From NCBI GenBank assembly GCA_022701365.1, contig JAKUHH010000201.1, positions 1,054,001 to 1,118,000 of the forward strand: 64,000 bases of DNA. The letters are read 5' to 3'. This DNA comes from Mycocentrospora acerina. Taxonomy: Eukaryota; Ascomycota; Dothideomycetes; Pleosporales. Shown one piece after another: positions 21,055 through 30,504 of the stretch (position 1 is its first letter; each line of letters opens with the position of its first letter). The translations under genes and the position numbers were made by a program. The notes below the pieces were generated by a model. The model was not told where the DNA came from. It did not search any database and worked only from the letters and a program-made list of their open reading frames with translations.

Positions 21055-22299
21055 TCATGAGATGAGCGCACTACCCAACTCCATGCTAAGGCCTTCGACC
21101 TTGCCAATGCGAGAACCAAGTTGCGGGCTACCACCAGTAGGTGGGACGAGACTGTCAAAATTGAGACGACGTCGTGCTTCGAGGACTGCAACGGGTGTTC
21201 TTCCAGTAATAGGGGTTCGATTCCATGATCCGGTCATCTGTGCTGGGCTGGGCGACATGTTTAGGAACTCGTTGAAGTTGAGATTGTTCGACGGTGTGCC
21301 AAGAGTAAAGCCTGCAAACGGTGCCCCGCCACCTCCGGGTGTAGACATCATTGACGAGGGTAAAGGGGGCGGTGTAGAAGGTGCCAGCATGAGCGTCCTT
21401 GCCGAGCCAGCCCGGACGGGGGTTGGGGATGTGGGCAGGCGCAGGAGCGGGCCTGCGTCCTCCTCGCCCATCTTTCCCTCACGTGCTGCACCGGCTGCAG
21501 TGAAGCCTCTCTGGCGGAGACGAGCTGAGCGGGCGACATCTGGCGGCGGTGTGTGTGGGGCTCGCGGTGGCGACGAGTGCATGTGGGAGCGGGTGAGCTG
21601 GAAGGAGCTAATGGGCAGATCCTCGTCGTCGTCTTCGGACAGCAGCGGCGAGCGGGGATCGTCGGGGACGGTGGAAGTCTCGGAGACAAAGGACAGGCTG
21701 GGGACATGTGTGCGCCCAAAGCGTGCGTGTCTGCGGTGGTAGACTGGCGACGACTCGGGCAGCTTGAAGTCGTTCTTCCACGAGGTCGAGGCGGTGGTCA
21801 GGGACCTCACCTTGTTGCGGGTGTGGTTGCTGGAGGCCGGGTATCGGTCGAGGGGGCGGTCGTACCGGGGCCGCTTGCTCTGGGAGTCGGCGTAGCTCTG
21901 GGCGCTTACCGAGCGGGTGCCCGACCGTCGAACGGCGTCTGAGAAGATGGGGGCGGCGAGCGGCGACGAGTCGAGGATGCTGGGCTGGTAGAAGCGCTCC
22001 GAGACGCTCGAGACGTCCGACATGGTCTCGTTGCTGGAGCCGGGGCGCTTGCGCTTGAGCTGCACATCGACCCGGGGCTCAATGGCATCGAGGCTGAGGC
22101 TCTCCCAGCCGTTCTTGATCTTGACGTTGGCGAGGGCCAGGCGGTTCTGCAGCGTGCGGGTCATCTGGAGCACAGGCGAGTCGGTCAGCTGGTTCAGTGC
22201 AGTGCAGGGCCGGGCAGCTCATTCAGGGCAGGGCGAGCGTACCTTGGCCACCTGGGCCCGGCGCAGGACCTTTGTGGCAACATCGTCCTGTGCAGCCAT
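21055..22299 (-). CDS. Whi5/Nrm1-like transcriptional repressor (GTB motif)
   Basis: Two exons (22299-22243 and 22164-21055) give 388 residues. The N-terminal region, spanning the exon junction, holds the Whi5/Nrm1 GTB-like motif: TRTLQNRLALANVKIKNGWE followed by SLSLDAIEP. This motif binds SBF/MBF complexes at G1/S genes. The rest is low complexity: proline- and serine-rich with many SP/TP sites (ESSPV, RSPLL, SSPPR, PTSPTPV, APSTPPP, GTPSN, MSPSP, RTPI), as expected of a cyclin-dependent kinase target. Conserved-looking islands are RLRQRGFTAAGAAREGK, PLLRLPTSPTPVR and GRTPVAVLEARRRLNFDSL. It probably acts in the nucleus as a cell-cycle repressor; assignment to Whi5 versus Nrm1 is not possible from sequence alone. 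Three tandem TGAGTCA sites lie 425-490 bases upstream. Confidence 0.72.
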
Positions 22300-22711
22300 G
22301 GTGGAGGGATGCAGAGGCACGGGGCGTGGGGATGTGCGCGGGTCGTGGTGGTGTGCTCTGGCTGTGTTGATGTGCTCTGGTTGACGTCTCACGGGTGCGG
22401 GCTGCGAAACCATGCGTCTGACGCTGCGTCGAATCGAGCGTCGGGAAGGAATGCGAGGAGAGTTTGCATGTGGATTAGCTCGGATTCGGCGCAGCACAGG
22501 CCCCAGGTGTGTCAGGGCGGACCTGCCAGGCAAAGGCCAGAGGGATTGAGCGCATCATGTACAATTCTTAGTGTCCAAGGCGGCTTCACCGGGCGCTGGT
22601 GCCTGGCCCCAGCCCCAACCCCAGCACCAACACCAACAAGCAATTTGCGTGCTGAGCGTTTGGCGAGCGGCAGGGGGCTCGCCATAGTGCACGGCGGCAG
22701 TTGGCTGGGCT

Positions 22712-22790
22712 GGTAAGGAAAGCTGAGTCAGGCGGGCGTTGGTATGGAAAGCTGAGTCAGGCTGGCGTTGGTATTCAAAGCTGAGTCATG
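22712..22790 (+). repeat. 29-bp tandem repeat, three copies, each with TGAGTCA
   Basis: Units start at 22712, 22741 and 22770. Each contains AAAGCTGAGTCA, so TGAGTCA occurs at 22724, 22753 and 22782. TGAGTCA is the bZIP (Gcn4/CPC1/AP-1) half-site pair. The array lies upstream of the Whi5-like gene and, on the other side, about 0.9 kb before the metalloprotease ATG. Confidence 0.75.
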
Positions 22791-23415
22791 CACACAGAGG
22801 CTGTGGGACATTTCACGGCAATACGCTCTCGCTTGTGCAGTGCAGTGCAGTAGTTCCCTCAGGCCAGGGCAGCACAGCTAGTTCATTCAGGTCACTACGA
22901 GTGCAGGCAGGCAGGCAGTCTCATCTCCAGCACCGACCTGCCCATGCAATTGCACATGTCATGAGATGGGCAAGACACAACACACGCACACACATGTTTG
23001 TATGTACACATGCATATGCAATATGTGTATATATTTTATTGCCGCTGTGTACCTCTACTGCACCCAGACTAATACGCCTGCTCTCTCTCTCTCTCATTGC
23101 AATCCAGGGAAGCTACAACTAGCCTCAACGGCCAGCCAGGCGCGCCTCTTGGCAGATAACGTCATTGTCCCAATCGTCAATATCCCAATCGTCAAAGTCG
23201 CGACACCTCCACGCAGAGCACGAGCGAGTGCATCGCCCAATTGCTCCTGCTGCTGCTAATCCGCCCGTCAATACACGCCCTCGCTGCTGGCAACGTAATT
23301 GACGACGGCCAGGAAGCTGCTTCCGGCTTCCTGCTTAGTCCACGTCCGCGCAACAAAGGCCTATCGGCGCCATTCACCGACTTCATCCACTTCCGAAAAC
23401 TAGCAATCTTCTACA

Positions 23416-23450
23416 CAGTTCCCAGTTCCCAGTTCCCAGTTTCCAGTTCC
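23416..23450 (+). repeat. AGTTCCC heptanucleotide repeat, about five copies
   Basis: CAGTTCC/AGTTCCC units repeat five times with one variant (AGTTTCC). It lies in the presumed promoter or leader of the metalloprotease gene. Confidence 0.7.
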
Positions 23451-23701
23451 CTTCACACACCCTCGCTTTTGCCTCAACGTCTCCGTGCTCCACTTCCTTG
23501 CTCTCGCCAGCATATGCAATCTAGCCTGTAGCCATTGCCGCGTTCCGCAGGCTTGCCGCATAGTAAACTAACGCGCTGCATTACGCGTCATCCACTACAT
23601 CTTGCATCCGGAATAGACTACACGTCTTCCGCTCACGCTCTCTTCTGCGTCGATGATTCCATAGTTTACCCATCACCTCGGATTTGCACACCACACAAGC
23701 C

Positions 23702-26221
23702 ATGCCCTCGTTTCTCAAGCTGCGCAAGAAGAGCAGCAGCAAAAGCTCAAAAGCCAGCGAGACAACAAGCCAATTGTTTTCTGACAATCAGCCAAATGCA
23801 CAAAACACCAATGGCGCGTCGCGTCGCAAATCTTCATCCACTCTCAGTTCGTCACTAAAAGTCGACTCTTCGACACCATCGACTACGCCAGGGACGTCAA
23901 CAACCCCAGAAGTCCCAACCCAGCATCCCGGACACATGAACAAAACCCCACCTCTACCCCCCCATCCTCAACGCCCAACCGTCGACCCCGTCAAGCGTTA
24001 CAGTATGAATGTGAGTATTCACAAAACATCTTCAGCCAACCTACCCTAGCTAACGCAAGTTCCTCAGGGCGCATCGTCAACGACCCCTACAGGCTCTCAC
24101 AGTAACATCAACAGATCGTCGTTACTCGCACCACGCGTCATTTCCGTCTCAGATAACTCATGGGTTGGTGACAATGCTTCTACAGGCTATGCAGATTACT
24201 GATCCGTCGCAGGTGCACCAACAAGTGCTACTGATATTTGGGCAGATTGGCGATTCTCCACACAAGCCGCTGGACGGCTCGTTGACTGTCAATCACCACC
24301 AAAGCCAGTTCCCGCCCACCGCCTGGCCTGTGAACGACTCGTACTTCAAAGCCTTGGTGCATCTTGAGCCAGGATGGAATCGCATCCGGTTAGATTTTAC
24401 CTCACCAAAAGTGTCCACGGGCAACTCTTCAACGTCAGCACATGCCTCGTTCATCAACATCAATTACCTCCCTCTGACACACTCTCCACCACTTCAACTC
24501 GCAATCATTCTCGGGTGCGACTCTGAAGGAACATACGATACACCGCCCGAGCGCATGAAGACAGAAGGCAATGGGTTGGATCTCGCCATCAAGAAGTTTC
24601 GCATGGCCGCGTATCTTTGGCAAGCTTTTACAGGCGAGCAAATGAAACGTTATGGATTCGGTCGTCGTTGCTTTCGATTCGAGGACGCTTGGGAGCCGGG
24701 AACCCTGAGCTTTCAGGACTGGGCAACAAAGCCATTTCGAACGCAGGCGAGGGTTCATGTTATTCGCTCAAACAAAACCGTCGCCGAAATCAGAGACCTC
24801 GAACGAGCTCAGCAATACGATGCAGGAACAAAAAAGGGCGAACTGTTCGGTATCGCTACAGAGGCAATCAAGAACTACTTTCAGGCTACCCCAGGCCAGA
24901 AGCTCTACGTTTCGGCCATGTTCTTGGACTCACATTGGGATACAAAAGAGAAGACGATCCGAGGGCACGCAGCGTTGGGTGGAGGTGACGGAGATCTGCA
25001 GCTGGGCATATTTGGATCGCAAGCACTCCACAGCTACCCATCGAGTATTGAAGAGGTTCACCAAGCTTTTCAAGACTGCAGTCGCACAGACACTGCATTT
25101 GTAGCAAACGATTGTAATGAGTCCGGAAGCAACTGGGAAGCCGCGAATATCGGCATTGGTGCTCACCTGCATGAGACCGGACATTTGTTCGGCTGCCCTC
25201 ACCAAGAATCCGGTGTCATGTTACGCGACTACGTCACATTTAATCGCACATTCGTATGCCGCGAGCCTTATTCGACTCGCACTAAATCTCCCGGTCAGCG
25301 ACTAGTTCTGCCTGAAGATGAGTGCAGATGGCACAGGCTGGATGTGCTCCGCTTCCGATTCCACCCGTGCTTCCGGATACCGATTGATAATGCAAGCGTT
25401 CATGAAGATGGCAGTGTGCAAGTGTGGACGGTTGATAGTACTCAAGGTGGAGTGGTCGCCACCTCCAAGTCTGGAATTGCCTGGATTGAGCTATACTTGG
25501 AGGGAGACGACGTTTGCCGCTACTGGAACGAATGGCCTGAAATTGATAATCAGTACCCACGACAGGTTGTACTGGACGAGACGATGCTTCGCGGTCTATT
25601 GCCAAAGGAGAGACAAAAGTCTCGGCTCAAGATCGAGGTGTTTTCAGCGGGTGGAGGAAATCATGTCATTGAGGATTTCGGCCAGCTCGCGAATCAGAAA
25701 ATATCCCGCGTGAAGATTCCTGATGGCCGGTGGGGCTTCCGGGGCAGCAAGTTGGGTTATTCTCAAATGGATGGCTCACAGCCGTGTGAGATTATCCTGG
25801 AGAGCGCGTATATTTCGACAAAACTTCTGCTCTGCATCAAGGTATGGCATGGACTCGCGGTCGACGGCTTGGAATTTGTTTATGAAGACTCGACGAGCCA
25901 GCTATTTGGCAAGCGTGGAGGCAGTCACACTGATTTCGCTCTGGATACGAGGAAAGGCGAGCATCTTCTGGGATTTGCTCTGCGGGCAGGTCTTTGGATC
26001 GACGGTCTCCAGATATTGACGAGCTTGGGGAGGAAGAGCCAGTGGTTTGGCAACCCCAATGGCGGTAGCGGGTACGTGACGAGTGTTGATGGATAATGTC
26101 AACTTGAACGACTAACAGTGTTAGGCACACCCTCATCCCGCCTCGTGGGTACACCATTGGCGGCATATCGGGTTCCTCTGCCGCATGGCTCGACGGCTTC
26201 TCATTAATCATTACACGGTGA
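23702..26221 (+). CDS. Zinc metallopeptidase with C-terminal jacalin-like domain
   Basis: Four exons (23702-24010, 24068-24163, 24213-26071, 26125-26221) give 786 residues. The first 130 residues are serine/threonine-rich and basic (MPSFLKLRKKSSSK). Then come a putative peptidase domain similar to yeast YIL108W (Pfam Metallopep) beginning VLLIFGQIGD, and a metzincin zinc site HETGHLFGCPH matching HExxHxxGxxH, with the glutamate present. The C terminus is a jacalin-related beta-prism lectin domain: WGFRGSKLGY, GLEFVYED and, across the last exon, GYTIGGISGSSAAWLDGFSL. No signal peptide is visible, so it is probably intracellular. The exon 3 start depends on a 49-nt intron (24164-24212) that restores DNSW-VHQQVLLIFGQ; the first in-frame start after the intron would lose this conserved block. 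The physiological substrate is unknown. Confidence 0.88.
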
Positions 26222-26412
26222 TGAAATGTGTGATTCGATTCCTACCTCGACACTCTAGCGCCGAGATTACCCACACACATAACCTCCATCTCCATCTCCA
26301 TCTCCACCCAGCACGCCCAATGGCACGGCCCTACTGTTTATTTACTAGATGAGATGTGCACGACGGTCACTCACTGATTAGACGTGTTTTAAAATACCAG
26401 GGAGAGAGAAAG

Positions 26413-26420
<8 letters not shown>

Positions 26421-26452
<32 letters not shown>
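26421..26452 (+). repeat. (AG)16 microsatellite
   Basis: Sixteen perfect AG units preceded by an A-rich stretch, about 200 bases after the metalloprotease stop. Confidence 0.9.
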
Positions 26453-26456
<4 letters not shown>

Positions 26457-26712
26457 TGAGCATGGTGGTTATTACCCAAAAGACGTAGGTACGTATACCA
26501 TGTGGGGCTACGCTGGCCATCATGAATTTTTTTTTCGGCCACGAAACATGTTTGGGAAACAAGTACATGTATACGTATGTATATATGTATACCAGCGGAA
26601 ACAGGCGCATACGGACAGACGTATCTATTTACCCATCTATATCTAATTACGTACATTACTCGACGTTGTTGTCATTGACGTTGATGCTTATATTCTTGTT
26701 GTTGTTATTTAA

Positions 26713-26745
<33 letters not shown>
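26713..26745 (+). repeat. Poly-G tract of 33 bases
   Basis: An uninterrupted run of 33 G, then TAGGG. Such tracts are prone to length error in sequencing and slippage, and the G-rich strand could form quadruplex structures. Confidence 0.9.
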
Positions 26746-26746
<1 letters not shown>

Positions 26747-26864
26747 AGGGACAGAGGGTAGGAAAGACAAGGAATGGAAATGTATCTTTTTTTTAACTCT
26801 GGTAACAAAGTACACTTGTTTGAACCAACCCTAGTTTAGTGCTGGGTCTGTGGTTGGTAGAGAT

Positions 26865-26888
26865 TATATATATATATATATATATATA
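26865..26888 (+). repeat. (TA)12 microsatellite
   Basis: Twelve TA units, followed at about 26911-26935 by TTCTC pentamers. Together with the AG and poly-G tracts this makes 26.4-26.95 kb a microsatellite cluster in the gap between the metalloprotease and phosphatidylserine synthase genes (26222-27382), which otherwise shows no gene. Confidence 0.88.
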
Positions 26889-27382
26889 CATGCAATAATT
26901 GTTCTTGACCTTTCTTCTCTTCTCTTCTCTTCTCTTTTTTTATTTGATTTTTAAAGACGAGATTCTCTGTCTTTTGCGTAGGCAGGTGTTGTCAAGTAGC
27001 GTAGCGTAGCTAGCAGCAGTGCTTGGTTTGGAAAAGTTGTTTCTTTTCCAAAGAAAAATATTCACTTTGTGAGGGGAGAAGATATGGCGGGAGAGTACTT
27101 CCCATGGACTTGTACAAAGTAAAGTGGACTTTGAAACATGCGTGCAAGCGCATTAATACAATGGTGATGGTTATGGCAATGATGCAATTGTACCAAAAAA
27201 AATACTATTTGTTTGTGCATGTGCCATGTATGGCTTAAAATTCAATCGGCCCTTCAGCATGGGGGTCGCTCCTCAAACATAAATTCTCACATCTCTTCCG
27301 TCTTCTTCTTCTTCTGCTTCTCCTCCTACCCATATTTTCTTATCAACCCTCAAACAACCCGCACGCTCGCTCGCTCACTCAC

Positions 27383-28366
27383 TCACGGCTTGGGCACGTG
27401 AATCGTCTTGCTCGTCATCAAGAAGCCGTGAATCACAAACATGAGGACAATGGGATGGAACTCCCAGATTGTTCCCACGCCCCAGACGCCCAGCGGAACG
27501 CTGTCCAATATCCACCCCTTTGAGGCGAAAAAGGCCATCAAGCCGGCGAGGCCAATGGATGTTGGAATGGGTGTGCCCTCAAAGTACTTTGATTTCCCCG
27601 TAGCGTCTTTGGGCAGCATGGCAACGGTGACATTGAAGCGCGCGAGGCGGGTGAGGCCGCAGAGGACGAAGAAGGCAAGCAGGAGGTGGTCGAGCGGGGT
27701 GCGCAGGCCAAGGGCGAAGGCAGCGGCGGCGGGGGACACGCCAAAGGATACCTGTTTGGGGTGGTTAGTATATATGCGTATTTGATATTGGTTGATTGTT
27801 TTTGTGAGAGTGGCAGACAAGGAAGGAAGGGGAAATGTCAACGTACGAGATCAGCGAGGGAGTCGAGCTCCTGACCCATCAACCCGGCTTTGCCTCTCCA
27901 GCGCGCGACCTTGCCGTCCATCAGGTCGAAGAACATGCCCAGCGGGATGAGCCCGAGGGCAAAGTAGAGGTTCGTGTAATTGTGCGGGTCGTCCTGGATG
28001 CAGTAGCGCAGCGAGGAGAAGACGGACATGACGCCGCAGAAGCCTGCACGGTGGTGGTGATTAGCACATGCTCCACTGCCGTTGGTCGTGTCGTTGAAAG
28101 GAAGAGGGAAAGGGCAATGCGCAGCGTACCATTCATCTCCGTAATCACGTCTGCGAGGTGCAGCGCGCGGATGAGCGAGAAGTGGCCGACATCAGAGGTG
28201 AGCAGACGGACTTGGTTGTCCTGCGCTGTTTATTCGTCAGTACACACAATCTCTCTTGCACCCTCACTTCTCTCCTGTTCCAGCGCTCAATGGACTAACA
28301 TTGTTTTGTGGCTGGAGAAGCTGCCTCGTCCTTGGACTCAGCAGGCGCGCCGTTTCTACGTGACAT
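27383..28366 (-). CDS. CHO1: CDP-diacylglycerol--serine O-phosphatidyltransferase
   Basis: Phosphatidylserine synthase, an ER membrane enzyme making phosphatidylserine from CDP-diacylglycerol and serine. Four exons (28366-28300, 28225-28130, 28043-27847, 27751-27383) give 242 residues. The CDP-alcohol phosphotransferase signature D-G-x2-A-R-x8-G-x3-D-x3-D is complete in DGKVARWRGKAGLMGQELDS followed by LAD. Membrane segments include LYFALGLIPLGMFF, LLAFFVLCGLTRLAR and IVLMFVIHGFLM. The N terminus (MSRRNGAPAES) is short and hydrophilic. SVFSSLRYCIQDD upstream of the motif and the PKDATGKSKYFEGTPIPTS region support the fungal Cho1/Pss1 type rather than base-exchange enzymes. Fungi use this route while animals do not. 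Confidence 0.92.
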
Positions 28367-28803
28367 GATGGTCGTCGTCGTTTGGTCAGATGTTCTGCTC
28401 CAAGTCCTTTTTTGGGCGCTGGGGCGGGGCAAGAGAAATATTGCAGAGGAAGAGGGAGATGTGTTTTCTCTCCGTGTTTGAATAGAAAAAAGCGACCAAG
28501 GTCAAGGGGGGAAAGCGTGGCTATGTTGGTCTGGCTGTGACGTGCAGCCAGGTTTCTCGCCAAACGTCATCCTTCGCGCCAGCCACACTTCTGTACATGT
28601 GATTTGCCAAGGTTTGCGACGCTTCCGATGCGCGCTTTACCACAACTGCAAAGGTCCGACTGGTCTGGTGGACGGCCGCAGCACAGCATCAAGCCAGTCA
28701 GTATGGGCCGTTGTGATTCCCACTAGTTTCGCCCAAATACCAGTCTGGAGTTTGTCAGCCAGTGGTCGGCGACGATGAAGCTGACCCTGCAGTGGAACGT
28801 GAG

Positions 28804-29012
28804 CATTGCTTCGAGACGGTCAAGAATAGCATTCATTCGAGATGGTTAAAAAAGTCCATTCATTTGAGGTTATTATAAAGTCCATTCATTCGAGCCAGTT
28901 AGGACGTGCATTCATTCAAGACAGTTGAAATATGCATTCATTCAAGACGGCCAAAACACGCACTCATTCAAGACGGTCAAAACATGCATTCATTCGAAAC
29001 TCTCAAAAAGTG
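28804..29012 (+). repeat. 26-bp minisatellite, eight copies
   Basis: Units begin at 28804, 28830, 28857, 28883, 28909, 28935, 28961 and 28987; seven are 26 bases and one 27. The consensus starts CATTCATTC, then AAGACGGTC and AAAACATG. Copies diverge mainly in the second half. It fills much of the space between the phosphatidylserine synthase start and the GAR1 3' end. Confidence 0.9.
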
Positions 29013-29294
29013 CGCAACACTCATTCACAGACCAGTCGTGCAGCGTGATTTGAGAATTTGATTTGAAAACAAACGATAGCCTATGCACCCTTCTCAAACT
29101 ATGTCCAACACGGCGCCGTATATTCGACGTTTTACAGAAAAATCCCAGGCCAGCTCCCAAACGCCGTCGAATGATCATGGTATCGAGAGACAATCGTAAG
29201 GCCCGGGTCAACGATTCGGTAAAAAGACGCTGCCCGTCCCAGCCTTGTTGATGAGATGGAGTGATCTTCGATGATCGATCCCAGGACGATGCGC

Positions 29295-30158
29295 TCAGTA
29301 ACCACCTCGTCCACGTCCACCGCCGCCGCCGCGTCCACCTCTTGAGAATCCGCCGCCACCGCCGCCGCGAGAAAATCCACCGGATCCGCCGAATCCTCCA
29401 CGGGAGCCACCGCGGCTGGGGGGACCGCCTCGTCCTCGTGGTGCGCCGCGACCGCGACCGCCGAATCCACGGCCTCGTCCGCGGTCTCCTCCACGACCGG
29501 CGCCAGCAGGCTTCTTGACGCGGGCCGCACCTGGGGGAGGCTTGGGCTTGGGCAGGAACCTAAACACGTTAGCGCGTGTGCACGGTGGTTTTGCGCGGCA
29601 TGCAGTACCTGTCAATGGGCAGGAGCTTGTCGCCGCCAATGTAGAACTTGTCGCCGGGCTGGAACGACTTGGCCTGGATGCCCTCCTGCGGCTTGATGGT
29701 GAAGTAGACCTGGTTCAAGGGGCCGCAAATCTCGTCAACCTTGCCAATTGGCGTCTACGGCGTGGTCAGCGGGTGCCTCTCGGCGGCGCAGGGTCAGCGG
29801 GTGCGCACCTTGTTCTCGAGGTAGATGGGCGCGTTGAAGTAGGGGATCTTGACGTTTGTCGACTCGCAGAAAAGCTCGCCCTCGACGTCGTGGACGAACT
29901 TGCCCATTTCTGTCAACGGCCGTCAGCAACAGCACCAGCAGCAGGCGCGACGCGCATCGCCAGGGCGCATACCGTAGACCTGGTCTGGGGGGCCAAAGGA
30001 AGCTCCTCCTCCGAATCCACCGCGTCCTGCAGACAAGTTAGCTCCAAGCACCGCAGAGCTCCCAGGGCGGGCTGCGCACCTCCACGGGGGGTAAATCCGC
30101 CCCTGCCGCCAAAGCCTCCGCCGCGGCTTCCTCCTCGTGGTGTTCCGCGAAATGACAT
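29295..30158 (-). CDS. GAR1: H/ACA ribonucleoprotein complex subunit GAR1
   Basis: Nucleolar protein of the H/ACA snoRNP that guides rRNA pseudouridylation. Five exons (30158-30080, 30026-29973, 29909-29809, 29754-29609, 29559-29295) give 214 residues. The N terminus is glycine/arginine-rich (MSFRGTPRGGSRGGGFGGRG). The conserved core runs from FGPPDQVYEMGKFVHDVEGE through YFNAPIYLENK, IGKVDEICGPLNQVYFTIKP and FYIGGDKLLPIDRFLPKPKP, which are classic Gar1 segments. A second GAR domain of RGG repeats ends RGRGGY, a target of arginine methylation. Both GAR domains flank the core as in yeast Gar1. Four introns in 860 bases is intron-dense. It is divergent from threonyl-tRNA synthetase with a compact shared promoter, so two ribosome/translation genes may be co-regulated. 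Confidence 0.95.
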
Positions 30159-30267
30159 GTTGTATGCGTGGTTGGGTCAGTCGGTGCGCGGAGTTCGAGC
30201 TGGGGGAGCTGGCGGTTGCGAAGAAAGAAAATGAAAATCGCCGGCCCGTCGGCGAATCCTTTGCCCG

Positions 30268-30504
30268 ATGCGCGCCGTCCACTCGTGCCACCCCGCGCCA
30301 AGGCCATGGTGGGCTGCCGTGCGCGTGAAGCTGGCCCAAAATTGTGAGTCGACGGCCGCCCCGACTGCCTGCACGCTGCGAAGGAGGACACTGACCCGCC
30401 CGGCTTTTTCTGCAGACAGCTCCCGACTCCCACGCCGCACCACGCCGCTCGTGACCCGTGACCCGCACACCCCCCGAATCCAGCAAACAAGCAGTCCAGC
30501 AAAC
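30268..30504 (+). other. In-frame upstream extension of ThrRS, possible mitochondrial presequence
   Basis: An ATG at 30268 opens a frame that runs without stop into the ThrRS ATG at 30505 (79 codons). Inside is a canonical intron, 30344-30415 (GTGAGT..CACTGAC..TTTTTCTGCAG), of 72 nt, so splicing keeps frame and leaves a 55-residue extension. That extension is arginine-rich with a single acidic residue (for example RLPRRTTPLVTR), like a mitochondrial targeting peptide. The upstream ATG has C at -3 (weak), while the downstream ATG has A at -3 and G at +4 (strong), an arrangement suited to leaky scanning. Confidence 0.5.

Noticed and set aside
21200..21222. GGTTCGATTCC, a tRNA T-loop-like word
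   Set aside because: Lies within the Whi5-like coding exon and has no acceptor or anticodon arm around it.
21062..21742. 226-codon plus-strand frame opposite the Whi5-like gene
   Set aside because: Mirror of a GC-rich coding exon; the minus-strand product has a recognisable GTB motif and correct splicing.
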